Assembly (NCBI GenBank): GCA_963682025.1
Contig: OY821522.1
Coordinates: forward strand, 27,901,454 to 27,965,453
Reading direction: 5' to 3'
Source of the DNA: Cordilura impudica
Taxonomy: Eukaryota > Arthropoda > Insecta > Diptera > Scathophagidae
DNA length: 64,000 nt
In this document: positions 32,641 to 44,907 of the stretch, piece after piece
Position numbering within the stretch: position 1 is the first letter of the stretch
Layout: every line of letters begins with the position of its first letter
Program-made: the position numbers and the translations under genes
Notes under the pieces: model-generated
Seen by the model: the letters and a program-made list of their open reading frames with translations, nothing else
Database searches by the model: none
What the model was told of the DNA's origin: nothing

Positions 32641-33017
32641 GTATGCGGTAGTCTAATTTAAGTTTTTATTGTAATTTTTCTATCCAAATTACAAAAGTTT
32701 CGTACATAATATCTACAAAATTAATTAAATTTACTAAAATTTATACATATTTTCTATAATAATTTATTGAGATATTGAAAACTTACTGTATTCTTACAGA
32801 ATTTTTTCATATTAACAAAATTCGTATGAAGTTCATTTCTATAGTTTTTCTTTATACATTAAGTTACGATTATTTCGATAATTTTTTATGAAAAATTAAA
32901 AACCAAATTTTTAATAAAAAAAAACGAATTTTTAGTACAAAAGATATTTATTTATGATATTTTTTTATAAGAATTAATAAAATATTTTGTTTACAAAATG
33001 AATTTTTGTAGGAAATC
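32641..33017. other. AT-rich stretch, no gene seen
   Basis: Only A/T tracts and short ORFs; flank of the gypsy insertion that follows. Confidence 0.4.
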
Positions 33018-33022
33018 ATTTA

Positions 33023-33222
33023 TGTTATGTCCGTATATTTAACGAAACGCACGCATTGAAAGTTGTAACGAAACTGAAGTTTTATTTTAATTATCTTATA
33101 ATACTATTTATAGTGTTGTAAATTAAAGTATAGCATTTAAGTGTTGCAATTATTGAGGATCAAGTAATATTGATATTTTAAGTATTAAGGTAATATATTA
33201 ATACGTTATGAAATATATTACA
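33023..33222 (-). repeat. 3' LTR of the - strand gypsy element
   Basis: 200 bp. On the - strand the sequence just before it, GGGGTGGAGTAA, is the likely polypurine tract. Confidence 0.9.
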
Positions 33223-33309
33223 TTACTCCACCCCAAAATTTTAAGACTACAACTATCAATTAATTCAATAAATTGTGAAATTTGTTCTCTTGTTAAATAA
33301 AAAAAAATA

Positions 33310-34355
33310 TAACTTTTTTTTAATGTCTTCGGAAATCATCCGGCTGGTAGCGCGATACTTCCCTACGATTTCTTGCTGTTCTTCGAACTTGAAGATTCTG
33401 TTGATTACAGTTGGTTTCTTGATGAGGCGAACTCGTTTCAGGTGATGTTGTTTTAATAGCTGTTTCGTATGGTGTTGGTTGTGATGAAGGAGACGGCAGA
33501 TTTGGAGATGATGATGAATGTTTCTTCGTTGTCTGCAATACGATAATCTGGATCGATGATTAGAGAACTACAAGGTTTTATTTGGTTGACATGTCGTGTG
33601 CAGGTTCCTTTTTCCGTGTTTATGATGAAAATTACTTTGCCAATTTGTTTTAGAATAATGCCTGGCGTCCACTTATTCCCCTTGCCATAATTTCTAGATT
33701 CTAAAAGATGAGACCAGATTGTTCGAATAGGTCTACCTCGCATGAGCTCTGCAGGAGATGTTCCTTCGGCGTTTGGCATAAACCGGTAAGTGGAAAGAAA
33801 TTTATGGACAGCATCTTTGATTGGCATGTTGTCTTCGATGTTTTTGCGAACAGAAGTTTTAAACGTTCTAACAAACCGTTCAGCCAAACCATTAGAGGCA
33901 GGGTGGAACGGCGTAGTTGTGATATGGCAGATACCAACTGTTGTACAAAATGTTTCGAATTTTTCGGAACTTAGCTGCGGGCCGTTGTCACTAACGAGTG
34001 TATTGGGTATGCCCTCAATGGAAAATATTGCAGAAAGAGCAGAAATAGTATCTTCTGCTGTTGTGTTTTTCATTGATGAAACGTATGGAAACTGTGAATA
34101 TGCATCGACACATATTAGCCACATGGAATTAAAAATAGGTCCAGCGAAATCTACGTAAACCCTGTCCCAAGGCTTTGATGATTTTGGCCAGCTTTCGTAT
34201 TCCCTAGAAGGAGCTTGATTATTAACTTTACATGTCTCGCAATCAGAAGATATTTTTGTGATGTCAGCATCGATGTTGTTCCACCATATGTGTTGCCTAG
34301 CTAGTTGCTTCATTTTAACAACTCCCCAATGTCCATCATGTAACAGCTTTAACAT
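33310..34355 (-). pseudogene. pol: integrase of the - strand gypsy element
   Basis: 300 codons open from 34355. Zinc finger HDGHWG...DCETC, core Asp in VYVDFAGPIF, Asp in TLVSDNGPQLSS, Glu in NGLAERFVRTFK. After a frame change near 33500 a Ser/Pro-rich tail ends RREVSRYQPDDFRRH at 33320. A TAA at 34356-34358 separates it from RNase H in the same frame. Confidence 0.88.
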
Positions 34356-34358
34356 TTA

Positions 34359-35235
34359 CTTCTTTAATGCATATGGCACAACGATAAGAATATAGTCTGT
34401 TTCTAGACAAAGTAAGTTGTTGTAAATAGCTAAGTTATGTCTGCGATTAAAAAATGTTTCAAGGTTCGTTTGTTCTTGACTGAGCCTTTCCGGCCAACCA
34501 TTTTTTACGAAATAATAAACGGCGCGCAAAGTTTTGTCGAATTGTGACTGCTTGTAGATATCTGTTTTAATAGGAAAATCGACAACGGATAGTAAAAAGC
34601 ATGAGTCTTCTTCTTTATCGAAACTTTCATCGGTTCCAATAGGTAGACGCGATAATGCATCCACATTACCATGATCGACAGTTTTTCTATATTTTATATC
34701 AAATTGATATGCCATGAGCGTTATAGCCCAGCGTTGAATACGATGTGCAGTCATAGTAGGTAATTGTTTATTAGGGTTTAAAATGCTTACCAGTGGTTTG
34801 TGGTCAGTAACAAGGATAAACTTGCGACCATACAGGAACTGATGGAAACATTTAGCACCAAAAATGTTTGAAAGACCCTCTTTTTCAATTTGGCTGTAGT
34901 TGACTTGATGTTTATATAGCATCTTTGACGCAAAAACTATTGGCATTTCAGATCCATTTGGATATAGGTGTGAAATTACAGCACCTATACCGAAAGAAGA
35001 AGCATCGGTAGCAAGAACAAGCTGCAAGTTGTCCTGAAAATGTGCAAGCTGCGTTGCGTTGGCTATATATGACTTAAGCTGGTCGACCGATTTTTGTTGA
35101 TCATTTCCCCAACGAAAAGGAATGTTGTTTCTGCGGAGCATGTTGACTGGAGCTGCGACAGTTGAAAAATTTGGCACAAAGCTATGATAATAGTTGACTT
35201 TGCCCATGAAAGCTTCGAGTTCTTTGATATCCTAC
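34359..35235 (-). pseudogene. pol: RNase H region of the - strand gypsy element
   Basis: Starts FMGKVNYYHSFVPNF (RT connection), then RNase H with LATDASSFGIGAVI, the Glu in SQIEKEGLS and VTDHKPLVSIL, and a tether to integrase (RKTVDHGNVDALSRL). Continuous to 34359; a TAG at about 35234 precedes it. Confidence 0.88.
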
Positions 35236-36400
35236 GGTGGTTGCAAATTTTTCACTGCGGAAACACCTGCTTCGTCTGGCAATATACCCTCAGAACTGAT
35301 TTGACGGCCTAGGTATGTAATTTTTTGTTGTAAAAACATGCACTTCTCTTGCTTACATCATACACCATTAGATAATAAAACAGTAAATACCTGTTCGAGT
35401 CGCTGGCAATGTTGTTTTAAAGTTGGCGCTGATATTATAATATCGTCTAGATAATTTGCACATCCTTCTATGCCATGAAGAAGTTGCTCGGTGTACCTTT
35501 GAAAAATAGCGGGGGCGCTAGCTATGCCGTAGGGTAAACGTTAATATTGGAAAAGTCCAAGCGGTGTATAAATTACCATTATTTCCTTCGATATATCATC
35601 CAACTCTATTTGAAGATAGGCATCCTTCAAGTCAATTTTTGAAAAATATTTACCGTTACGAATGGTATGAAACAAACTTTCACAAGTAGGAAGAGGATAC
35701 TGTTCTATGTCAATTTGCGAGTTGACAACTACCTTAAAATTACCACATATACGAATAGTATTGTTCGGCTTTTTGGCTAAAACGATGGGAGAAGCCCAGT
35801 CGCTGAATTTGATCGGAATGATTATTTTTTGTTCAATTAGCCTTTCTATTTCTATTTTAAATTGGTGCATTTGCGAACGGAATCGGTCGGTTTCTGAAGA
35901 ATTTTTTTGAGCATTAGATTTTAGGCGTACGCTTGCCTTAAAGTTTTTTACCGTACCGAGAGACGGTTCAAAAATTTCACGAAATTTTTCACAAAATTCT
36001 TTTACTTGACTATTATCTTTTTCCGAATTTATTTGTTTAATTTGAAACCCAAATGTGTTGAATAAATCATAGCCAAACGAATTGTCACTTGCGTCGGTGT
36101 TCACAACAATTAAAACCACTTTCTTTTCACAATTACCACATTTCATATTTATATGCAGCTCACCTAATATTGGTATTATTTTTCTGCCAAAACCGTACAA
36201 TATCCTTTTTGATTTCAGTAATTTTGGTTTGTTTAATAGTTCAAATGTTCTTAAATTTATTATTGAAATTGACGCACCAGAGTCCATTTGAAATTTAAAT
36301 GTTTTGTTATTAATTTCAACATAGATTACACCCTTTGATTCCTCTGTTTTCACTTTACCAGAAATGTCATAAATTGTCTCAATCACATCAATGTTATTGT
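35236..36400 (-). pseudogene. pol: protease and reverse transcriptase of the - strand gypsy element
   Basis: Protease QMDSGASISIIN (catalytic DSG) near 36280, RT start FKIEIERLIEQKIIIPI, KIDLKDAYLQIEL near 35630, catalytic box YLDD at 35442-35453. Three nonsense codons lie in one reading frame: TAA at 35541-35543, TGA near 35358, TAG near 35234. No frameshifts in this whole stretch. Confidence 0.88.
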
Positions 36401-37189
36401 TTTGTTTTTTGTTTCTATACACTTTTTTGTTTTCATTTTTTTGTTTTGCCATACATGCGTGCGCTATGTGTCCATTTTTTCTACATTTGTTACAAACAGC
36501 GCTTTTAAACTTACATTCTTCTTTTCTATGAGAAATAAAACAACCCGAACACGACTTGTATTTTTGGTTTTCTTTTATGAATTTTTGGTTTTCTTTTTCA
36601 ACGAACGATTGTTTCTTCACAACATTTATGTCTATTGCTTTCTCACTTGCAGTTTCTTTTAACGTAGCCATAGTTCTTGTTGTTGCTTCATAAGATTGTG
36701 CAATAAGCAAAACGTCTGAGAGTGTTGCTCTCTGCTTCTGCAAAGCGGCAGAACGAACTGCGTCGTGTGGTGTATTTACTATAATTTAATCTCGTATCAT
36801 GTCATCTACGTAGTTTGATGAACATGCATTAGAGTTACAGACAAACTTTCAGTCTCTCGCCAAACCACGGAGATCTGCAATCCACTCTTTATATGTTTGT
36901 GTGGGTTTCATTTGCCTTTAAAGAAATTGTAACGGGCTGGTACTATGTGCTGGCTGACTGAAAAATGTTCCGTTAATTTTTCAGTTAATTCTTGGTATGT
37001 TTGACCTTCAAGGCTTGTTGCACCAAATAATTTTTTAAGCAAGTCAAATACCTCTGCCCCGCAACATGACAAGAAAAATGATTTCTGTTTTTCAACAGAT
37101 GTTACTGAATAGGCCACAAAATGTTGCTGCAATTGCTGCAGATATGAGTCCCACTGTTGGTGTTCTTTGTAGAATTTATGGAACGCTGG
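36401..37189 (-). pseudogene. gag: gag, C-terminal part, of the - strand gypsy element
   Basis: Gag core with FLSCCGAEVFDLLKKLFGA and LTEKLTEHFSVSQHIVPARY (37130-36910), then two Cys/His clusters, CSGCFISHRKEEC and CNKCRKNGHIAHAC (CX2CX4HX4C zinc knuckle), near 36450-36560. The 5' end is cut at 37189 by the inserted element; the N-terminal part is at 47128-47291. One frame break and stops near 36780-36900. Confidence 0.8.
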
Positions 37190-37285
37190 AGTTATGGGTA
37201 CAGCCTAAACAATGGTACCCTAATGATTTATGGCACCCTACTTCTTGGTGTGTGGCATAGATTAAATTAAAAGTAGACTTCCTAG

Positions 37286-38593
37286 TAAAGGGTGATTTTC
37301 TAAGAGCTATGGGAAAGTTTTCCAAAAAAAAACACATAAAATTCAGAAAAATGCATGAAATCTTCATTTGAATCGATAGTACGGTCAATATAATTTAATG
37401 TTTGAAGATTATTTCATGCAAATGTTGACCGTGACTGCGCCTCAAATGGTCCATCCGCTTAGTCCAATTTTGGCATACTCTTTCGAACATTCCGGCCGGT
37501 ATCTCACGAACAAATGCTTCAATGTTGTCTTCCAATGCGTCAATTGAAGCGGGATTGTCTGTATAGACATGAGCTTTAACATAGCCGCACAAAAAATAGT
37601 CTAAAGGCGTTAAATCGCACGATCTAGGCGGCCAATTGACCGGTCCCGAACGTGAAATAAAATGTTCACCGAACTCGCCTCTCAATAAGTCCATTGTTGC
37701 GCGTGCTGTGTGGCATGTCGCACCGTCTTGTTGAATCGACATGTCATGCAAGTCAAGCTCTTGCATTTTGGGCAAAAAAAAAGTTGGATATCATCTCTCG
37801 GTAGCGCTCACCATTCACAGTTACGTTACGATTCGCATCATCTTTGAAGAAGTACGGTCCAATGATGCCACCAGCCCATAAACCGCACCAAACTGTGACT
37901 TTTTCTGGATGCATTGGTAGCTCTTCCAATGCTTCTGGCTGATATTCACTCCAAAATCGACAATTCTGCTTATTTACGTACCCATTGAGCCAAAAATGAG
38001 CTTCGTCGCTGAACACAATTTTTCGGTAAAAAAGTGGATCTTCGGCCAACTTTCCAAGAGCCCACTCACCAAAACTTCTACGTTGCGGGGTCGTTCGGCT
38101 TCAATTCTTGCACCAGCTGTATTTTGAAAGGCTTCACACCTAAATCCTTCCGCAAAATTTTCCACGTTGTTGAGTAACAGAGGCCCAATTGCTGCGAACG
38201 GCGACGAATCGATAATTGATGGTCATCATTAACACTGGCCGATACAGCTGCGATATTTTCTTCAGTTCGCACTCTTCGTAAGCGTGTTGGTGGTTTAATG
38301 TCCAACAATGTAAATTTGGTGCGAAATTTAGTCACAATAGCCCGAATAGCCGCTTCAGTTGGTCGATTAAACTGACCATAAAATGGAAGAAGCGCGCGAT
38401 GAACTTTCTTAACAGAGCACGCATTTTGATAATAAAATTCAATAACTTGCAAGCGTTGTTCGTTTGTAAGACGATTCATGGTTAAATTATAGACCAAACT
38501 GAAGATGTTTGACAATGAAACAAAACACGAAACGTGCGTCAGCTGTTTAAACCAGTGTTGCCAAAAAGATAATAGCTAAAAAATCACCCTTTA
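37286..38593 (-). mobile_element. rosa-type (DD41D) Tc1/mariner element, copy 1
   Basis: 1,304 bp (37288-38591) with TA on both sides. Ends AAGGGTGATTTTYTA...TAATAGCTAAAAAATCACCCTT are inverted repeats. The transposase, on the - strand, starts MNRLTNEQRLQVIEFYYQN (38482) and has helix-turn-helix regions, SDEAHFWLNG (first Asp), IQQDGATCHTAR (second Asp) and LTPLDYFLCG (third Asp). 41 residues lie between second and third Asp, which is the rosa signature. It is broken by a frame change near 38080 and another near 37760. Confidence 0.9.
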
Positions 38594-38857
38594 TTAATAG
38601 GTAATAAAATAATTTATAAATGTTTATGTAAACAAAAGTATCTCTTCGATACTTTTGTCACAAACCAACCTACATATGAAAACCTTTCGTTTATGTAAGC
38701 AAGAGTACCTTGTCGATACTTTTGCGTTTAACACAGAAACATATGTGACCCATAACAATTAATATTTTGAACAAAGACTTCCGCAATTGAAATTAAATGT
38801 TTATGTAAACAAAAGTATCACTTCGATACTTTTGCATTTAACAATTAAAACACATAT

Positions 38858-39259
38858 CGCACCTTAAATACAAAAGTGACACAACTCAAAATTTTCAAAT
38901 ATTCAGGAGAGGCAAAAAACTGTACATGAAAAATTATTGTATTATTTAAAAAAATGTAGTTTTATTATGAAAAATGTCCATTTTGAGGAAAGTTTTGCTA
39001 TACTTTTTTTTTAATATTTATTGTGTTTGTGAATATAAAATATAATTTTGAGTTATGACCCTCTGACTGAAATTTTTTCATTTGACTTGTGATATTATCT
39101 GAAGTTGTGCCCCAGATATAACAGCATATTTCCTGTTAAAGAAGATAGTTATGAGAAATCAATTTTTGCAGTAGTTAGAAATGTGTACTGTGAATTAATT
39201 TATGGAAAAAAGTCAATTTGGAAAATTTTGAGTTGTGTCACTTTTGTATTTAAGGTGCG
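38858..39259. mobile_element. 402-bp element with perfect 39-bp terminal inverted repeats
   Basis: Left end CGCACCTTAAATACAAAAGT... is repeated exactly, reversed and complemented, at the right end for 39 nt. There is no ORF. It lies in the errantivirus-like 5' LTR; compared with the 3' LTR, 28 bp of target are missing beside it and no target duplication is seen. A non-autonomous DNA transposon (MITE); superfamily not assigned. Confidence 0.82.
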
Positions 39260-39551
39260 AAAAGATTTCCGCATGTAAATTAAATGTTTATGTAAACAAA
39301 AGTATCTTGTCGATAGTATCTTGTCGATAATTTTGTTACCCATATGTTCTTCATAAAAACAATCTGTAACCTATATTAATATAAACACTTTCTTCCGCAT
39401 TACTTACATTTTTAGTAATAAGTATATTCTATTCTTAATAGTCTTCAGTCTTAAAACTAGATTCAATAATGATATGTTAAACTTAAAAAAACTAAAGAAC
39501 ATTCTTTTCAATTCCTTTGACGGACATGGTTTGTAAGTAAGAACCATAACT

Positions 39552-40512
39552 GGCGCAGTCGTTAAACGAACCTCGGTCAATCGGAAAAAATGAAAACATA
39601 AAAATAATATAAAAAAAAAACTGACGGTTTATCAACGAAATTTTTAACTAACTCTAACTTTAACTTTAAGAAGTTGATGGAATATCAACAAAATAACTTT
39701 ATAATTTAAAACTAAAATTTTTTTGAAAGTGGAAAAAGAAACGCTGACGGTTTATCAACGAAAATTCTTAAATAACTAACTTTAACTTTAAAAAGTGGAA
39801 TATCAACAAAACGACTTTTTCGAATAAAATTGTGCAAAATATCAATAAATCTGAACTAAAATTTTTTGGAAAGTGATAATAAAAGTTGACGGAATATCAA
39901 CTTAATCAACCTCAGAAAATTTACGAATAAAACTACAACCCCGACAGCTGAAATTGAAGACATCTATAATATGCAGCTCATCGTACTAATAATAGGGTAA
40001 AATATTAAGTATACAAATTTTATTATTATATCTTAAAATTCTTATGGCCATTATTGCAACTTGCCTTTAGTTAAAGTCAGGATTTTGTCTGCCCGATAAA
40101 TAGCATTGTATTATTACAACTTTAATTTTTTATTGTTATTACTATTAATAATAATAATACTTAATGGATAAAAATATAGTAAATAAAGGTTTTATAATGT
40201 AAAGCCATTTATCGGTCCGACAAAATCCTGCCTTTAACTAACGGCAAGTTGTAATAATGGCCCTTAAAGAAGAAATTTTTTTTTTTAAATTCCTAAATTA
40301 TTATCACATTTTTATAAGAAAATCATATATCATTTTTTTTTTACAAATTACAATAAATTTTTATAAGGAAAACATATTTCATTTTTTACAAACTACAATA
40401 TATTTTTATAAAAAAAAAAACATATTTCATTTTTTACAAATTACAGTATATTTTTCTAACATAAAATCTTAATAAAAAGAACATAAATTTTTGTATCTGA
40501 CTAAAATATTTT
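39552..40512 (+). other. primer site and leader of the errantivirus-like element
   Basis: GGCGCAGTCG at 39552-39561 is the tRNA-Ser-type primer binding site. The rest is AT-rich leader with repeated GACGGNWTATCAACRAAA-like motifs (39622, 39748, 39888), no ORF, and a fold-back element at 40046-40262. Confidence 0.75.
40046..40262. mobile_element. 217-bp fold-back element (possible PIF/Harbinger-type MITE)
   Basis: GGCCATTATTGCAACTTGCC at the left matches the right end in reverse complement over about 59 nt with some six mismatches. TTA lies just outside both ends (TTA|TGGCC... ...GGCCC|TTA), compatible with a 3-bp TWA-type duplication. No ORF. Confidence 0.55.
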
Positions 40513-41550
40513 ATGAGAAGTTCACGTAAATTCAGCCCATATCCAAAAATATTTAAAAAGAAACTAGTTTCAATACCAGAAGACGTTATGGCAAACGACA
40601 ACACACAACAACCAAACATGACACAACAGAACCATATTTTCGACTCTCTCAAAATTCCAGACGCCATTAAGGACCTTCCAAAATTTGACGGTAATCCCAG
40701 ACTTTTGTATGAATTCCTTAATAACGTAGAAGAAATCCTAGGCCATCTAACTGACGTTGACGGAACAAACTACGCGAGGATACTACTTAGGGCCATCAGA
40801 AACAAAATAGTTGGACCAGCTAATGAAATTCTAAATATATACGGTACCCCGCTAATTTGGGAAAATATTAAAGCAAATTTTGTTTTACACTATTCGGACA
40901 AAAGAAATGAAACTTCTTTAATAAGGGACCTCCACGACTTAAAACAACTCAACCAAACAGTTGGAAGCTTTTACGACTCCATTATTGAAATTCAAGCATC
41001 CATCAATAATAATATCTTGATCCACGAAACTAACCATAGTGTTATCGAAGCAAAACTGAAACTATTCGCTGAAATGTGTTTAACCACATTCCTTACGGGA
41101 CCTAAAGAACTTATGGGTTCAAGCATTTGGTCCATGAGGCCAAAGTCATTAATGGAAGATCGCTCGTTCTGCATTCAAGAACAAAATATTTACTATAGCA
41201 AAAAACCTGCTCATACCCTTTCAAACTACAACCGGCAAACGACATTTAGACTCACACTACAAAGTGGACCATCTACCAGACAGACACACCTATCTACTCC
41301 TAACTACACTAACTTAAACCAGTATTCAACAAATAGAATTAATTCAAATTACCAACCCAGACAGAGCATTCTATCTACCAACAGAAACCCTCAATTAAAC
41401 CCCAACCCTACTAGTATAGGAAGATACACAGGTAACGGAAACTACGGTCGTCAATCAAACTTACCAATAAATAATTTTGGGCAAAGACAACTCCATAACA
41501 ATAGGATATCTAACCCAAACCCTAACAACATGAGCCAACGAGATGCATAA
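40513..41550 (+). CDS. gag: gag of the errantivirus-like element
   Basis: 345 codons, uninterrupted. The first ATG is 40513; the ATG at 40588 (MANDNTQQPNMTQQN) has a better start context and may be the real start. The core contains LPKFDGNPRLLYEFLNNVEEIL and a C-terminal Asn/Gln/Arg-rich region (about residues 225-345) likely to bind RNA in place of zinc knuckles, as in errantiviruses. It is followed at once by pol in another frame. Confidence 0.82.
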   Translation: MRSSRKFSPYPKIFKKKLVSIPEDVMANDNTQQPNMTQQNHIFDSLKIPDAIKDLPKFDGNPRLLYEFLNNVEEILGHLTDVDGTNYARILLRAIRNKIVGPANEILNIYGTPLIWENIKANFVLHYSDKRNETSLIRDLHDLKQLNQTVGSFYDSIIEIQASINNNILIHETNHSVIEAKLKLFAEMCLTTFLTGPKELMGSSIWSMRPKSLMEDRSFCIQEQNIYYSKKPAHTLSNYNRQTTFRLTLQSGPSTRQTHLSTPNYTNLNQYSTNRINSNYQPRQSILSTNRNPQLNPNPTSIGRYTGNGNYGRQSNLPINNFGQRQLHNNRISNPNPNNMSQRDA

Positions 41551-42021
41551 TGTCGAAAACACACCTCAAACTAGCCTCGACGAGTACTATTATCAGGATC
41601 AAGAATATAACCAGGAAAATGCATTTGGACAGACTGACGACTTTTATACCTATGAGGAAGATAATAAAAATACAGACGAAATAGACGAAAGTGAAAATTT
41701 TCAGCTGAAAGCCTCCACAGACCAACCGGATACCTAGACATAAATAAACACGGACGTTCCCGACCTTATATACATATTGCATCCCTATTTGGTAGACCAT
41801 TAAAATTTCTAATCGATACCGGTGCATCTACTTCATTCATAAATCCACAATTTGTGAAACCTGAAGAACGTCGTACATGTAAACCGGTCAAAATCATTAC
41901 CATCCTAGATAACCACTCCTTGGATAAAAAATTTCACTACCCCTTTTTGATGAGTTTGGAGTTAAAAGTGACGCAGGTTTTTTTGTTTTCAAATTCCATA
42001 ATTATTTCGATGGACTTATAG
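41543..42021 (+). pseudogene. pol: protease region of the errantivirus-like pol
   Basis: Short acidic lead (41543-41737), a frame change near 41735, then LKFLIDTGASTSFINP with the catalytic DTG at 41815-41823. Ends at TAG 42019. The flap side (ILGLD-type motif) is not recognisable. Confidence 0.75.
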
Positions 42022-42399
42022 GAATTGACATTTTAAACAAACTCAAAGCTAAATAGATCTGAGTAATAAAACCCTTAAGACTGACAGTTCGACAATACAT
42101 CTCCAATTCAAACCAAACCTAACTTGAGGAAAAATTATAATCCGAGCATTTTCAGTAAATATTGTAAAAATACCGGTGGATACCGAACACGGAGAGTTTT
42201 TAATACGTAAAACCTTCTTACAACCAGACCTATTTCTCTCCGAAGGTATTTATTTCTCAAAAGATTGGTAAAGTCTTGTAGAAAGAAATAATTCAAATAA
42301 AGTCAGAACGATATGCATTGAACAACCCATAAAAATTTTGCATTATAACACACGGGATTTTATCGGAGTTAACATCTTCAACATAAAACCCTGAAACAG

Positions 42400-42945
42400 G
42401 GAATAATAAGGCCAAGCTATTCACCTTGGAGTGCCCCAATTTGGATCGTTCCAAAGAAAAAGGACGCTAGCGAAATTAAAAAATGGAGATTGGTAATTGA
42501 TTACCGAAAATTAAACGAAAAAACTATTTGCGATAAATACCCAATTCCAAATATCACAGAGATATTAGGCAAACTGGGTAAAAGCATGTAATTCTCCACA
42601 CTTGACCTTTCAGAGAGTGATAGATAACGTGCTAGTAGAACTTGTGGGAACAATTTGCCTTGTATACTTAGAAGACATCATCGTCTATTCCACCTCTCTA
42701 CAAGAGCACATATTAAACCTAAGAAAAGTATTCACGAAATTAAGAGAATCCAGTCTCAAAGTACAGTTGAACAAATCAGAATTCCTTCAAAAAAATGTGC
42801 ATTTTTAGGACACATAATTTCTAGTGAGGCGATTAAACCAAACCCTGAAAATATACATGCCATAAAAAAATTTCCTATTCCAAAAACACAAAAAGAAATA
42901 AAATCATTTCTAGGCTTACTCGGTTACTAGAGGAAATTGATACAA
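42400..42945 (+). pseudogene. pol: reverse transcriptase of the errantivirus-like pol, deleted and mutated
   Basis: Start [20 protein letters not shown] and [15 protein letters not shown] are clear. After FSTLDL the sequence jumps to TFQRVIDNVLVELVG, so roughly 40 residues are gone with a frame change. The catalytic box reads YLED (42665-42676): the first Asp is Glu. Later parts are frameshifted (KCAFLGHIISSEAIKPNP). Confidence 0.82.
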
Positions 42946-42949
42946 GACT

Positions 42950-43445
42950 TTTCTAAATTGACGAAACCTCTTACGGAATGTCTAAAAAAGGGAGGAAAAT
43001 CATTCTTAATGACAAATATCTGTATGCTTTCGAAACTTGCAAGCACTTATTGATAAATGACCCCTTATTACAATACCCAGATTTCTCTAAACCTTTTAAC
43101 TTAACAACAGACGCTAGTGACTTCGCACTAGGTGCTATCTTATCACAAGGACCTACTGGTACCGATAAACCAATATGTTATGCCAGTAGAACATTGACAT
43201 CTACTGAGATAAACTACTCAACGATAGAAAAGGCACTTTTGGCAATAGTATGGGCGACAAAATATTTTAGGCCATACCTTTCTGGACATAAATTCAAAAT
43301 AGTAACGGACGTGGATAATGAGCCTTAAAGAACCGAGTTCAAAATTGGTAAGATGGAGATTGAAACTAGAAGAATTTGACTACAAAATCATCTACAAGGT
43401 AAATTTAACACAAATGCAGACGCATTAAGCAGAATTAAAATAGAC
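42950..43445 (+). pseudogene. pol: RNase H of the errantivirus-like pol
   Basis: [38 protein letters not shown] and VTDVDNEP (normally a TDH motif). TAA at 43326; the tether VRWRLKLEEFDYKI and ADALSRIK follow in other frames. Confidence 0.8.
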
Positions 43446-43629
43446 GTCACTAACCTGACAGACCCTACGGACATAAATGTAAATACTTTAGATAACTATT
43501 CAAGCCACGGTACAGCTTGTACCACAATACACTCCGCCGACGAAAACCTGGACGGCGGCTTACCTATTTCCGAGAGACCACTTAACGATTTTAATATTCA
43601 GATAATTCTACAGGAGAGTAATATAGGTT

Positions 43630-44907
43630 CCCTCCCCCATGACATTAGAAATTATATTTAGAAATAAACAAAGGAAAACCATACGTAGACAAGAATTTAA
43701 CGAATCGATAATAACAGACATTTTAAAACAATACCTAGTCCCTAACAAACTCACAGCGATAATGACTGATGACGATACTTTCAAGATAATTCAAAACACT
43801 TACTCTAAGTATTTTGCACAAAATAAACTATTTAAGCTCATAAGATGCAAAAACCTACTAAAATACATACGATCTCACGATGACCAAGACAAATTTATTA
43901 ACGACTATCACAACAACAATAACCACAGAGGTATACAAGAAACACTTTTACACCTGAAACGCGACTACTACTTCCCCTACATGAAAAGCAAAATCACTCA
44001 CTGTATTAATGACTGTAACACATTTCAGACACTTAGATATGACAGAAAACCACCAAAACCAATATTCGAGACCCCGGAAACACCTACTAAACCCTTGGAC
44101 ATAATCCATATGGACGTATATTGCATCAACGGTCGTAATGGTCTTACCCTGATCGACAAATTTTCAAAATTCGCATCCGCATAGTCTCTGGAATTTAGAA
44201 ACAGCATATCGATATTAAAGAACTTAGAACACTATACAAGCTTACACGGCATCCCCAAAAAAATCTTATGTGACCAGGGAGCAGAATTTAGCGCAAATAT
44301 TTTAAAAGATTTTTTTGAAATGAAAACTATTAACATTCACTACACTTCATTCCAACAGAGTACAAGCAACTCCCCAGTCGAAAGACTACACTCTAGTATG
44401 ACGGAAACCTACAGAATTATTCACCAAAAATACAAAGACTCACGACTACCACTAGACCATGACGAAATTCTTTCCGAAGTAATCTTGACATATAATAATT
44501 CCATACATTCAACCACCAAATTCACACCATTCGAACTATTTTACGGAAGAACACGCAAATTCGAAGAAAAATTAAGTTATAACACAGAACATGACTACTT
44601 ACAGAAATTAAATGACTTTCGGAACCACTCGTACGAGACAATTAGAGAAAAGCTGACAAGCGACACTCAGAAACGAATAGAGAAACTTAACCAGAACAGA
44701 GAAGACCCCGAAACCTTTACGGAAAACCAAAATATATACAGGAAAGAATGTAGGAGAAATAAAATGACACCTCGCTTCTCAAAAAGAATTGTTAACAAAA
44801 ATAACAAAGTTACACTCCTAACGAGTAACAACCAAAAACTTCACAAATCTAAAATAAGACGTAAACATTACAATCCATTACCTTCCCTTGATACTCTTCC
44901 AGTATAA
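43630..44907 (+). pseudogene. pol: integrase of the errantivirus-like pol
   Basis: HHCC finger (INDYHNNNNHRGIQET to CINDCNTF, with its last Cys position altered), Asp in DIIHMDVYCING, a TAG at 44182, Asp in KILCDQGAEFSANIL (about 44268), Glu in SNSPVERLHSSMTETYR. The C-terminal region continues to 44905 without interruption. Confidence 0.82.

Larger units (their letters stand above)
37190..39551 (+). repeat. 5' LTR of the errantivirus-like element, with two insertions
   Basis: Same ends as the 3' LTR (46429-47123) but 2,362 bp long because it contains a mariner (37288-38591) and a 402-bp element (38858-39259). Also keeps about 45 bp near 38594-38640 that the 3' LTR lacks, and has lost about 28 bp next to 39259. 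Confidence 0.88.

Noticed and set aside
32219..32656. Three long ORFs over the 21-bp repeat as real coiled-coil genes, or the array as a CRISPR
   Set aside because: Unit length is a multiple of three without stops, so ORFs on both strands are automatic. No spacer/repeat alternation and a eukaryotic context exclude CRISPR.
33708..34158. + strand ORFs opposite the integrase of the - strand gypsy
   Set aside because: Shadow of a conserved integrase frame.
36082..36662. + strand hydrophobic ORFs as membrane proteins
   Set aside because: Antisense of lysine-rich gag/protease sequence gives Phe/Leu-rich reading.
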